Assembly (NCBI RefSeq): GCF_014643915.1
Contig: NZ_BMKE01000015.1
Span: 29,184 to 93,183 of the forward strand
Length of the DNA stretch: 64,000 bases
Source of the DNA: Oceanisphaera marina
GTDB taxonomy: Bacteria; Pseudomonadota; Gammaproteobacteria; Enterobacterales; Aeromonadaceae
Reading direction: 5' to 3'
In this document: in pieces, positions 1-8,800 of the stretch
Layout: the number at the start of each line of letters is the position of its first letter
Position numbering within the stretch: the stretch's first letter is position 1
The notes under the pieces: model-generated
What the model was told of the DNA's origin: nothing
The model's input: only the letters and a program-made list of their open reading frames with translations
Database searches by the model: none
Position numbers and translations under genes: made by a program

Positions 1-236
1 ACAAGGTGTCTGTGGTGTCTGCCGTGGGCAGTGACATGAGTATTCCGGGGCTGCTGGCTCGCTCTGTGGCCGCATTGAATAAAGCCAATGTTCCGGTGCG
101 CGCCGTGCATCAGTCACTGCGAGCGGTAGAGATGCAGTTTATTGTGGATGATGAATTCTACGAGCAGGCCGTTGTCTCTTTGCACGACGAGCTGGTACAA
201 ACCCACGCCGAAACGGTCGCGTTAGCGGTCGCTTAA
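1..236 (+). CDS. Aspartate kinase, C-terminal fragment
   Basis: This is the 3' end of a gene that begins before the window; the reading frame is open from the first bases to a TAA at 234-236. The visible 78 or so residues resemble the last ACT domain of monofunctional aspartate kinases, with the typical run GSDMSIPGLLARS followed by ALNKANVPVRAVHQSLR and a hydrophobic strand MQFIVDD. ACT domains of this family bind lysine or threonine and give feedback control of the first step of aspartate-family amino acid synthesis. The catalytic domain is outside the window, so the isoform (LysC or another) cannot be decided. A strong terminator follows 38 bases after the stop. Confidence 0.75.
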   Translation, partial: KVSVVSAVGSDMSIPGLLARSVAALNKANVPVRAVHQSLRAVEMQFIVDDEFYEQAVVSLHDELVQTHAETVALAVA

Positions 237-273
237 CCAGCACGGTGCAGTAGCAGTGCACGAATAAATATCC

Positions 274-304
274 AAATCCCTCTGTCTCGCCGAGGGATTT
301 TTTA
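274..304 (+). terminator. Rho-independent terminator after aspartate kinase
   Basis: Inverted arms of nine bases (274-282 and 292-300, core ATCCCTC/GAGGGAT) are separated by a nine-base loop and run into a T-rich tract. It closes the aspartate kinase transcription unit. Confidence 0.85.
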
Positions 305-400
305 TTTGCAGGATGCGCAACTCAGGCTTACGGCTTTCTCTTTCCTGTTTCTACCATTTTTGGCACACTGAACCATTATTCCCTGTTATCTGGATCTTTT

Positions 401-682
401 ATGGCCAAACGTGCCTGCGCCCTGCATATTCTGGTTAAAACCGAAGCCGAATGTCTGGCATTGAAGCAACAACTCGCCAATGGCGCCGACTTTCATCAGT
501 TGGCTAAAAAGCACTCTACCTGCCCCTCGGGCAAGCGAGGCGGTGATCTTGGCGAGTTCAAGAAAGGCGACATGGTGGGAGCCGTGGACAAGGCGGTCTT
601 TTCTGGGCCCGAGTTGACCATTCAAGGGCCGGTTAAAAGCCGTTTCGGCTATCATCTGATTAAGGTGCTTTATCGCAACTGA
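401..682 (+). CDS. ppiC: Parvulin-type peptidyl-prolyl isomerase PpiC
   Basis: A 93-residue single-domain parvulin, the same length as E. coli PpiC. It catalyses cis-trans isomerisation of prolyl peptide bonds and, having no signal peptide, should act in the cytoplasm. Family landmarks are visible: the N-terminal strand ALHILVKTE, the segment [16 protein letters not shown], the hydrophobic FSGPE region and the C-terminal strand FGYHLIKV. The ATG at 401 gives the standard N-terminus [12 protein letters not shown]. It stands alone between the aspartate kinase terminator and the YbjD-like gene 71 bases downstream, which may share its transcript. Confidence 0.95.
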   Translation: MAKRACALHILVKTEAECLALKQQLANGADFHQLAKKHSTCPSGKRGGDLGEFKKGDMVGAVDKAVFSGPELTIQGPVKSRFGYHLIKVLYRN

Positions 683-753
683 TATCAAGTTAGTGTCGGG
701 CCTGCCTGAATATAGGCCCCTTTGCATTGCGATACACATACCAAGGACCACCG

Positions 754-2376
754 ATGTTTCTTGAGCATATTGAGATCCGCAATTTTATGGGCCTTAATCA
801 GTTGTCGCTCTCGCTCAATCAGAGCACCGCGCTGATGGGGGAAAATGCGTGGGGTAAAACCAGTCTGTTTCGCGCCTTGTGGCGCCTGATGGGCCAGGGA
901 GGATGTTGCTATCAGTTTGTAGACGAAGACTTTTATCGGGCCGATTCTCAAGAGGTGGTCGATGAGCTGCAAATTGTACTGGTCTATCGCGAGCACAGAC
1001 CCGGCATCAGTGAACATTCGGCACGGCTTGCCCGCCTTGAACCGGCGTGGGTCAAACACAAAGACGGATTTCATCGGGTGCACTATCGTGCACGCGCCCG
1101 GCGTAACGGCACCGAGATTGTCAGTGAGCACGGTTTTGTTAACGGGGCCGGCGTGGCGCTTGAGCTGGAAGACGCCGAACACCTGGCGCATCAGCTGATA
1201 GAAATGAATCCGGTGTTTCGTCTGCGTGACTCACGCGGTACGCCACAGGATTTGCCGATCGTCAATTTAAATAGCGATTACGAACAGCTGCTGACGCAAC
1301 TCAGTGTGAAGCTGGCAGAAGAAGACGAACTGCCCCAGCAAGATATTAAAGCGGGTCTGGATGCGGTACGTCAATTGCTTGAGCACTATTTCACTCCTCA
1401 GGGGGCCACCAGCCGGGCGCCAAGGCGCGCCCGGGACATTGCCATTCACCCGGTGACGCTGAGCCAGTTGGGTAAATTCAATAACTGGCAACCCAAAGGA
1501 GAAGAAAGTGGTTTATCGATCGCGCTGTCGGCGGTGGCACATACCATATTGCAGGCGCGGGGCGGACGACCGATAGAAACGGGCGCCAGGCCCATGTTGC
1601 TGATAGAAGATCCCGAAAGTCGCCTGCATCCCACCATGCTGGCCATTACCTGGGGCATTCTGGATCGGTTTCCGGGGCAAAAGCTGGTCACGACCAACTC
1701 GGGCGACTTGTTGTCGGCGTTTCCGCTGCACCATCTGCGCCGACTGGTGCGTCTGGAGCATGAAACCAAGAGTTTTCGGATTGGTAACGAAAAGTACAAT
1801 GGCGAAGACATGCGCCGCATTGCCTTTCATGTGCGCATTAACCGGCCCATGTCGTTGTTTGCCCGTTACTGGTTGTTGGTGGAAGGGGAGACCGAGATCT
1901 GGTTGCTGAATGAGTTGGCGCGTATTTGCGGCTATGTATTGCCTGCAGAAGGCATTCGTATCATTGAATTTGCCCAATGCGGACACAGCCCGCTGATTAA
2001 GGTAGCGCGAGATTTCGGCATTGGCTGGCACCTGCTGACCGATGGTGACGAGGCGGGGCAAAAATATGCGCAGGGAGTTCGCAGCCTGCTGCGCGGCGAG
2101 CGAGAAGAAGATCATCTAACCGTATTGCCCCGCATCGATATCGAGCATTACTTGTTTGATAACGGCCTGGAGGGGGTCTTTCGCCAGGAAGCCCAGATTT
2201 ATGATAAACACACGCCACACAGTCGCATTATCGAGCGCGCCCTCAGCCGACGCAGCAAGCCGGGTATGGCGCTGTCCGTGGTGGAAGCCATTGAACTGCA
2301 GGGAGCGCAAAGTGTCCCGAGAGAATTAAGGCGCATGTTTGCACGCATGGTCGCCAACGCCCGCCGACAGCGCTAA
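754..2376 (+). CDS. ybjD: OLD-family ATP-dependent endonuclease, YbjD-like
   Basis: A 540-residue protein with an SMC/RecF-like ATPase domain fused to a TOPRIM nuclease domain. The Walker A loop is GENAWGKTS near residue 30; the Walker B/signature region is LLIEDPESRLHP near residue 285. The TOPRIM part shows LLVEGETEIWLLNELA near residue 375 and the acidic LTDGDEAGQ near residue 430, which should bind Mg2+ and cut DNA. Length and domain order match E. coli YbjD (about 550 residues), whose cellular role is poorly defined; OLD relatives act in phage exclusion and DNA processing. The ATG at 754 was chosen over an upstream start because AAGGACC lies just before it and the homologous N-terminus MFLEHIEIRNF starts there. 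No reverse-transcriptase, helicase or toxin partner lies beside it, so a defence role is not indicated. Confidence 0.88.
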   Translation: MFLEHIEIRNFMGLNQLSLSLNQSTALMGENAWGKTSLFRALWRLMGQGGCCYQFVDEDFYRADSQEVVDELQIVLVYREHRPGISEHSARLARLEPAWVKHKDGFHRVHYRARARRNGTEIVSEHGFVNGAGVALELEDAEHLAHQLIEMNPVFRLRDSRGTPQDLPIVNLNSDYEQLLTQLSVKLAEEDELPQQDIKAGLDAVRQLLEHYFTPQGATSRAPRRARDIAIHPVTLSQLGKFNNWQPKGEESGLSIALSAVAHTILQARGGRPIETGARPMLLIEDPESRLHPTMLAITWGILDRFPGQKLVTTNSGDLLSAFPLHHLRRLVRLEHETKSFRIGNEKYNGEDMRRIAFHVRINRPMSLFARYWLLVEGETEIWLLNELARICGYVLPAEGIRIIEFAQCGHSPLIKVARDFGIGWHLLTDGDEAGQKYAQGVRSLLRGEREEDHLTVLPRIDIEHYLFDNGLEGVFRQEAQIYDKHTPHSRIIERALSRRSKPGMALSVVEAIELQGAQSVPRELRRMFARMVANARRQR

Positions 2377-2408
2377 AATAGACGCGCTTATTTTTTGGAG
2401 ATAGTTAA

Positions 2409-3149
2409 ATGACGGACATGCTGTCGGCACGACTTTTTGCGCCCCTGGCCTTAACGGCAATCACGGCTCTGGGCTTATTGCTGTGGATATTACGCAATGG
2501 TGATTTATGCCCGGGGCAGCGCCGGCGCATTAGCGATGGGCTGTTGTCGGTGTGGGCGGTGTTCGGACTGGCGTTAATGCTGTCTGTAGAAGCCGCCGTT
2601 CCCAGCCTGATGCTGTGGTTGGGCGGGAGCACACTGGCAAGCGGGCTAGGTGCCACCCTGTATCAGGCACGATTGGCCGGCAAGCGCAGTCTGCCCCTGA
2701 GCTGGCATATGCTGGCCCTGGTTCTGGCGCTGTGCTATGGCCTTGGTCTGCTGTTGCGCGAAGGGCCGGCAGCCCTGTTGATGGCTGGCGCCGGGGGCTG
2801 TGTGTTTACCCACCTGATTATGGTGCGAGCCAAGCATCGTCTGCAGGCATTCAATTTGTTGTTACCACTGGTGGGCATTGCCTTCGCGGTTGGCTGGATG
2901 GTGTTGCTGCTGGTGCAGACCCTGTGGTTGCAGTATGAGTCCGAGGTGGTGTTCGACACTGCGCACTTGATCCGGCCTTTTGTGCAAATGTGTGCGGCGG
3001 TGTTGCTGGGGGCCGTTATCTGGTTATTGCCTCTGTTGCGAAAAGAACAGACCCGGCCACCGGTGATTGCGGTTGCAGCCTTGTTAATATTGGGCGCTTT
3101 AACCGTGGGGCAGAGTATTATCGGGCAGTTATCGATTAACATTGGTTAA
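2409..3149 (+). CDS. Unrecognised polytopic membrane protein
   Basis: A 246-residue protein that I do not recognise. It is very rich in Leu, Ala, Val and Gly and shows about seven or eight probable membrane helices. A GGAG at 2396-2399 precedes the ATG by nine bases, which supports it as a real gene. It starts only 32 bases after the YbjD-like nuclease gene, so the two are probably cotranscribed. Apart from a Lys/Arg-Glu-rich loop near residue 210 (RKEQTRPP) there are no obvious catalytic motifs or charged pore residues. Real gene: likely. Function: unknown. Confidence 0.75.
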   Translation: MTDMLSARLFAPLALTAITALGLLLWILRNGDLCPGQRRRISDGLLSVWAVFGLALMLSVEAAVPSLMLWLGGSTLASGLGATLYQARLAGKRSLPLSWHMLALVLALCYGLGLLLREGPAALLMAGAGGCVFTHLIMVRAKHRLQAFNLLLPLVGIAFAVGWMVLLLVQTLWLQYESEVVFDTAHLIRPFVQMCAAVLLGAVIWLLPLLRKEQTRPPVIAVAALLILGALTVGQSIIGQLSINIG

Positions 3150-3242
3150 ACAGCAAAAATATTGCTGAGAAGGTAAAATTTTTCTCGTTGTACTTAATTA
3201 ATACTGCTGACTAGAATGCGCGCCTCAAAATCCGGAGGCGTC

Positions 3243-4379
3243 ATGCACTTAATTCCCCTTTATCTACACCTGACATTGCTAACCCTGGGCAACGCTTTTT
3301 TGTTGACCCTGGTGGCCGTGTATTTGAACGCACAAGGGGCGCCAGCGGCACAAATTGGCCTGGTAGGATCGGCTTTTTATCTGGGTATGCTAGGGGCGAG
3401 CTTTTTTGCCGACACCTTTATTCAGCGCTTGGGGCACATTCGCGCACTGCTATTTTGCTGTATCGCGCTGGCGCTGGCCGCCCTGGCATTAACCTGGACC
3501 AGTCTATTGCCAGTCTGGCTGGCACTGCGGGTGGTGGCGGGCATGGCGGCGGCCATCGGGTTTGTGGCGGTAGAAAGCTGGGTGTTGGGTGTCGCGCCTT
3601 TGCATCAGCGTACCCGTTCCATGGCCCGTTATATGCTGGTGTACTATTTCAGTTATGGCATGAGTCAGTTATTTATCGACTGGGAACCCTTGTCTGGCAT
3701 GATGGGTTTTTGGTTGGCGAGCAGTCTATGTGTGTTATCCGTGGTGCCCTTGCTGTGGGCCAAACGGCCAGATCTGGAAAATGAAGCCGAGAATAATGTT
3801 GCCAGCGGCAAGCCGCCTCGCGCCGAGCGGGCTTTGGGGCTGGTAGGCTGCCTGGTGGCGGGCATGCTGCTGGGCACCCTGTCTGCATTAATGCCGATTC
3901 AGCTTGAGCAACTGGCTTTGGGTGAAGAGGTCGGTCTTTATATGGCCTGGCTTATTTTATGTGGCATGGCCTTTCAGCTGCCCAACGGCAGTTTGGCCGA
4001 CAAAGTGGGCAAAAGAACCATGATGGCGGCACAAACTCTGATGATTGGCGCTGGTTGTCTGTTGTTGTGGGAATTTGACGGCAAGGGAATCATGTTGCTG
4101 GCCTTTGCCCTGTTGGGCGCAGGTGGATTTACCCTGTATCCGACAACCATGGCTTACGCCTGTGGCAAGATGAACGGACGAGCCCTGGTTAAAATGACCC
4201 AGAAGTTGATGTTTGTGTACAGCATTGGTTCGTTAACCGGGCCCATGGTTGCGGGCATGATGCTGGAAAAATTCCAGGCCGGTTTGTTTTTGTTTGTTAT
4301 TTTGCTGGTGGTGGGCTGGGGATGCTGGCTGTTGCTGATGCGTTTTTTGACCGACAAACCGGTGGGCACCACTATTTAA
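3243..4379 (+). CDS. MFS transporter, YcaD-like
   Basis: A 378-residue major facilitator superfamily carrier with about twelve predicted helices. The N-terminal half (YLHLTLLTLGNAFLLTLVAVYL, GLVGSAFYLGMLGASF) and the conserved stretch VESWVLGVAP resemble the YcaD branch of small MFS proteins; the loop LADKVGKRTMM in the C-terminal half is the usual MFS inter-helix motif. The substrate is not predictable. The start was set at the ATG at 3243 because a GGAGG lies at 3234-3238 with good spacing; a longer reading to 3216 would include this ribosome site. The gene ends just before a short tandem repeat and a terminator. Confidence 0.88.
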   Translation: MHLIPLYLHLTLLTLGNAFLLTLVAVYLNAQGAPAAQIGLVGSAFYLGMLGASFFADTFIQRLGHIRALLFCCIALALAALALTWTSLLPVWLALRVVAGMAAAIGFVAVESWVLGVAPLHQRTRSMARYMLVYYFSYGMSQLFIDWEPLSGMMGFWLASSLCVLSVVPLLWAKRPDLENEAENNVASGKPPRAERALGLVGCLVAGMLLGTLSALMPIQLEQLALGEEVGLYMAWLILCGMAFQLPNGSLADKVGKRTMMAAQTLMIGAGCLLLWEFDGKGIMLLAFALLGAGGFTLYPTTMAYACGKMNGRALVKMTQKLMFVYSIGSLTGPMVAGMMLEKFQAGLFLFVILLVVGWGCWLLLMRFLTDKPVGTTI

Positions 4380-4386
4380 GTTCTCC

Positions 4387-4434
4387 CATTGTCTGATGGA
4401 AACATTGTCTGTTGGAAATATTGCATGACGGAAA
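4387..4434 (+). repeat. Three tandem degenerate 16-base units
   Basis: Units at 4387-4402, 4403-4418 and 4419-4434 share the pattern CATTGTCTGATGGAAA; the second differs at one base and the third at about four. They sit between the MFS stop codon and the terminator, and the last unit runs into the left terminator arm. Confidence 0.75.
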
Positions 4435-4460
4435 CGGCTGACCTGGTGTCAGCCGTTTTC
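4432..4460 (+). terminator. Rho-independent terminator after MFS gene
   Basis: Eleven-base arms AAACGGCTGAC and GTCAGCCGTTT enclose a five-base loop and are followed by a short T run. It separates the MFS gene from slyB. Confidence 0.85.
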
Positions 4461-4591
4461 ATTGGTGCGGCCAGCCGGTTGATGATTGCGATGCCGAGGC
4501 CTGTCATCCCCAGGGGCCAGCCAAACGGCTTTATGGTAGTATTATTATTGTTCAACGATATAACAGGATAACGCTTGATGGGGATGGGAAT

Positions 4592-5065
4592 ATGAAACTT
4601 AAATTGTTATCAACGATGACCATGGCGGCCGTATTGGGACTGGCAGGCTGTGCCAACCCGGATGTCTATTCGGGCGACGTATATGGCAGCCGTGCCGCCA
4701 AACAGGCACAGAGTGTTACCTATGGTACCGTGACGTCAGTGCGACCCGTGCTTATTCAGGCTGGCGATGAAAACCCCAACTTAATCGGTACTCTGGGCGG
4801 CGGTGCCGTGGGCGGGATTCTGGGCCATCAGGTTGGTGGGGGAACCGGCCAGGTGTTAGCGACTGCCGTGGGGGCCATTGCAGGCTCGATGATCGGCTCC
4901 CGGGCCGAAGATAAAATAAACCAGGTAAAAGCGGTTGAGCTTGAAGTACGTACCGACAGTGGCGAAAATCTGATTGTGGTGCAAAAAGCCGATCGTGACT
5001 GGCGGCCAGGGCAACGCGTACGACTGGTGGGTTCGGGTAGCAACATGAGTGTGGCACCCAATTAA
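4592..5065 (+). CDS. slyB: Outer-membrane lipoprotein SlyB
   Basis: A 157-residue lipoprotein close in length to E. coli SlyB (155). The signal sequence ends in a lipobox LAGC with the modified cysteine at residue 20. Residues about 66-104 form a glycine-zipper segment rich in GxxxG (TLGGGAVGGILGHQVGGG, AVGAIAGSMIGS), typical of the Rick-17kDa/SlyB group. The C-terminal part is a small beta domain (VELEVRTDSGENLIVVQ, PGQRVRLVG). In enterobacteria SlyB is a PhoPQ-regulated protein that stabilises outer-membrane proteins under envelope stress; whether PhoP controls it here cannot be seen. The ATG at 4592 follows GGGATGGGA. It is a single-gene unit with its own terminator. Confidence 0.92.
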   Translation: MKLKLLSTMTMAAVLGLAGCANPDVYSGDVYGSRAAKQAQSVTYGTVTSVRPVLIQAGDENPNLIGTLGGGAVGGILGHQVGGGTGQVLATAVGAIAGSMIGSRAEDKINQVKAVELEVRTDSGENLIVVQKADRDWRPGQRVRLVGSGSNMSVAPN

Positions 5066-5104
5066 ATAATATAGCTGGCCTCCTTTGGGGCAAGCTAACA
5101 AAAC

Positions 5105-5133
5105 AAAAAGGCGCCCAGAGGCGCCTTTTTGTT
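5105..5133 (+). terminator. Rho-independent terminator after slyB
   Basis: Arms AAAAAGGCGC (5105-5114) and GCGCCTTTTT (5121-5130) with a six-base loop. The flanking A and T runs make it potentially active on both strands. Confidence 0.9.
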
Positions 5134-5203
5134 GTAAAACGGTTTGTTTTTACTTTGCTATTTTTATTGTTCTACTTTTACAGTCCTGTCTTCCCGGGCT
5201 CAT

Positions 5204-5287
5204 TTACATCTGTGCCAAGGAAGGTGCAGAAATGGCGACTAAAGCGGCGCCGACTGTAAAAATGACAGTAATAATCAGCTCTTTCAT
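5204..5287 (-). CDS. Possible 27-residue hydrophobic peptide
   Basis: On the minus strand an ATG at 5287 is preceded by AGGAAGG with a six-base spacer, the best ribosome site in this intergenic stretch. The frame encodes 27 residues, MKELIITVIFTVGAALVAIS then APSLAQM, and stops at TAA. It looks like one membrane helix or a bare signal peptide (a cleavage-like SLA lies near the end). Nothing is encoded downstream of it on that strand except the back of slyB, whose terminator (5105-5133) could also end this transcript. I do not recognise a family. A leader peptide, a small membrane protein or chance are all possible. Confidence 0.4.
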   Translation of the reverse strand: MKELIITVIFTVGAALVAISAPSLAQM

Positions 5288-5845
5288 TTTTTACCTTCCT
5301 TAACAATGGGCTGTGGATCCAATATACGGCACATGCGTTGTATTTTCAATCGCTATTTTGTTTTTTAAGTATGTTATGTGCCTTTGGAGTGCTGTAAGGC
5401 CTATTTTTGTATATATCTGTTTCGTCCGTCATGTATTTAACCGGTAAAAACCTATTTTTTCATACATATTTCATTTTAAAAATTCATTTTATTCAATAAC
5501 TTAACTTATTTTATGTGGGTCAGGGTATGCTTGGGGCTGAAAGGGTTGGTTTATCTCGTTGTCAGTCAATTTATGCCGCATTAACCTGATCTGGATCACG
5601 AAATCTGTATGCGGCTGGTTTTGTTGTATGAAAAATGATCGCCAATATTGGTTTTAACGGCTGATTCACGAAGGGTGCAGTGCTGGCATGCCTGCTCGAA
5701 TAGCCTTGTATCCTCATATCGACCATTGCAGGCAAAAAATGAATGGCGGTAGTTAAAAAGCTAGCCGCTCGTTGTGAACCGCCGCCTGCCGGCTCCCTTC
5801 GTGGCTCATTTCTGTTAAACTGCGCGCCAGTTTTTCATCGATGAC
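5288..5845. other. AT-rich intergenic region upstream of hrpA
   Basis: About 560 bases without a convincing gene, clearly richer in A and T than the flanking genes, especially 5330-5520. It must carry the promoter of the minus-strand small ORF and that of hrpA. A partial CRP-like dyad, CCTGA-TCTGGA-TCACG, lies at 5585-5600; the left half matches poorly. I see no stable RNA-like fold or repeat. Confidence 0.5.
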
Positions 5846-8800
5846 ATGGGGTTGGGTTTGGCGCAGACGGTTGAACAGTTGCAGGCAAGACTGAAAGAGT
5901 GCAGAGGAGCCGAGCGAGGGCGTTTTCGCCGCCGTTTGCAGGGCGTGGCAAAGATGCCTGAAGCCAAACGGCAAAAGGTACTGGAAAAGATAGCCTTGGA
6001 GATAGCCACGTCGATGGCCGAACGCAGTCGCCGCCAACAGCTGCTGAATCAACCCATTCATTATCCGGCACAGTTGCCGGTCAGTGACAAACGGGACGTC
6101 ATTAAAGCGGCGATTGCTGATCATCAGGTGGTGATCATTGCCGGCGAAACAGGTTCGGGTAAAACCACCCAGATCCCCAAGATGTGTCTGGAGCTGGGAT
6201 TGGGTATTGATGGCACCATTGGCCATACCCAGCCCCGACGGCTGGCGGCGCGCAGCGTGGCCACGCGTTTGGCGCAAGAGCTGGAATGCGAGCTGGGCGA
6301 GCGCGTGGGTTACAAAATACGCTTTAATGACCAGGTCAGTGACGCTACCCAGGTGAAGTTGATGACGGATGGCATGCTGCTGGCCGAAATTCAGCAAGAC
6401 CGCATGCTGCGTCAATACGACTGCATTATTATCGATGAAGCCCATGAACGCAGTCTTAATATCGACTTCATCATGGGGTATCTGAAACAGTTATTGCCGA
6501 AAAGACCCGATCTTAAGATTATCATCACCTCGGCCACCATAGATCCCGAGCGTTTCTCCCAGCATTTCAACCAGGCACCCATTATTACGGTGTCGGGGCG
6601 TACCTATCCGGTGGAGCTGCGTTATCGCCCTCTGGTGGATGACAATCGTGACCGGGATCAGCTGCAGGGCATTTTTGATGCGGTGACCGAGCTGACTCAG
6701 GAAGGGCCGGGCGACATACTGATTTTCATGAATGGCGAGCGCGAAATTCGTGATACCGCCGACGCGCTTAACAAGCTGGAGCTGCGCCACACCGAAGTGG
6801 TACCGCTTTATTCTCGGCTGTCCAATGCCGAGCAGAATCGTATTTTTCAATCCCACAGCGGCCGGCGTATCGTTCTGGCCACTAACGTGGCAGAAACCTC
6901 GCTTACCGTGCCCGGCATTCGTTATGTGATAGACCCTGGCACCGCACGCATCAGTCGCTACTCTTATCGCACCAAGGTGCAACGCTTGCCGATTGAGTCT
7001 ATTTCTCAGGCCAGCGCCAATCAGCGTATGGGGCGTTGTGGTCGGGTAGAAGCGGGTATCTGTATTCGTCTGTACGGCGAAGACGATTTCATGAATCGGC
7101 CTGAATTTACCGATCCGGAGATTCTGCGTACCAACCTGGCCTCGGTGATTCTGCAGATGCTGTCCCTGGGGCTGGGTGATATATCCGCCTTTCCTTTTGT
7201 GGAAGCTCCCGAGCGCAAGCACATCAGCGACGGTATCCGTTTGCTCGAAGAGCTGGGCGCAGTGCTGGGCGAACAGGGTGATTTAACCTTGACGCCATTG
7301 GGGCGAGACCTGGCTCGCTTGCCCGTTGATCCCCGACTGGCCCGTATGGTATTGGCCGCACGGGACCATGGCTGTGTAACCGAAGTGATGGTGATTACCG
7401 CCGCGCTCAGCATTCAGGATCCCCGGGAGCGTCCTCAGGACAAACAACAGGCCGCGGGTGAAATGCACCGTCGTTTTGCCGACAAAGACTCGGATTTCAT
7501 GACCTATATCAATCTGTGGAATCACCTGAAAGAGCAGCAAAAACAACTGAGCGGCAACCAGTTTCGCAAGCAGTGCATGAAGGAATTCTTGAACTATCTC
7601 AGAGTGCGCGAGTGGCAGGATATTTACAGTCAGCTCAGGCTGGTGGTACGCGAGCTGGGCTTTGCCCTGAACAGCGAGCCGGCGGATAGCAACAGCGTAC
7701 ATCAGGCATTGCTGAGTGGCATGTTAAGTCAGGTCGGCATGCGGGATGGCGATAAAAAAGACATTCTTGGGGCGCGTAATGCGCGCTTTGTGCTGGTGCC
7801 GGGCTCATCATTGGCGAAAAAGCCGCCCCGTTGGTTGATGGTGGCCGAGCTGACCGAAACCCATCGTCTGTATGGACGCACCGCCGCGCGCATTGAGCTG
7901 GATTGGCTGGAGCGGGCAGCGGCACATCTGCTGAAATCCAGCTACAGCGAGCCTTACTGGTCTAAACGCCAGGGCGCGGTAATGGGGTATTTAAGCCAGA
8001 GTCTGTTTGGCTTGCCGGTGGTGGTGCGCCGACGAGTGAATTACAGCGAGGTGGATCCCAAGCTGTGTCGCGAGCTGTTTATTCGCCAGGCCTTGGTGGA
8101 AGGCGAGCTGCACACCCGGCATGGTTTTTTTCATCATAATCGAGCCTTGCTGGATCAGGCCGAAACCCTGGAGCATAAATCCCGCCGGCGCGATCTGGTG
8201 ATCGATGATGAAACCCTGTTTCGCTTTTATGATGAGCGCCTGCCCGCCGATATCGTCTCTATTCGCCATTTTGACCACTGGTGGAAGCAGGCGGCTAAAA
8301 ACAACCCCGAGCAGCTGCATTTTACCGAAGAGATGGTGCTCAACGAGCGGGCAGACAAGGTCACCACCCAGGATTATCCCGATGCCTGGCTGCATGATGG
8401 TCTTAACCTGGTACTCGATTATCAGTTTGAACCCGGGCAGGAAGAAGACGGGGTCACGGTGCGTATTCCGCTGCCACTGTTGAATCAGGTGACGGCCGCG
8501 CCTTTTGCCTGGCAGGTGCCGGGACTGCGCCGCGAGCTGGTCATTAGTCTTATCAAGTCGTTGCCCAAGCCCCTGCGCAAACACTTTGTACCGGCACCTA
8601 ATTTTGCCGATGCGGTGCTGGCCGCAATGACGCCACTGGACGGTGAATTGCTGGATCAAATTGAACAGCATCTGCGGCGCATGACGGGGGTGACGGTTCC
8701 CAGAGAAGAGTGGAACTGGCAGGCATTGCCCATTCACCTACTGATGCGTTTTTGTGTGCTCGACGCCAAGGGTGAGGTGTTGGCCGCGGGGCGTGATCTG

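Noticed and set aside
754-3149. A two-gene phage-defence system made of the OLD nuclease and the membrane protein
   Set aside because: The nuclease is a close YbjD match of standard length, a core gene in many gammaproteobacteria, and no other defence gene is nearby. Kept only as a low-interest finding.
4389-4571. A 60-codon plus-strand frame between the MFS gene and slyB
   Set aside because: It spans the tandem repeat and the terminator hairpin and has no ribosome site.
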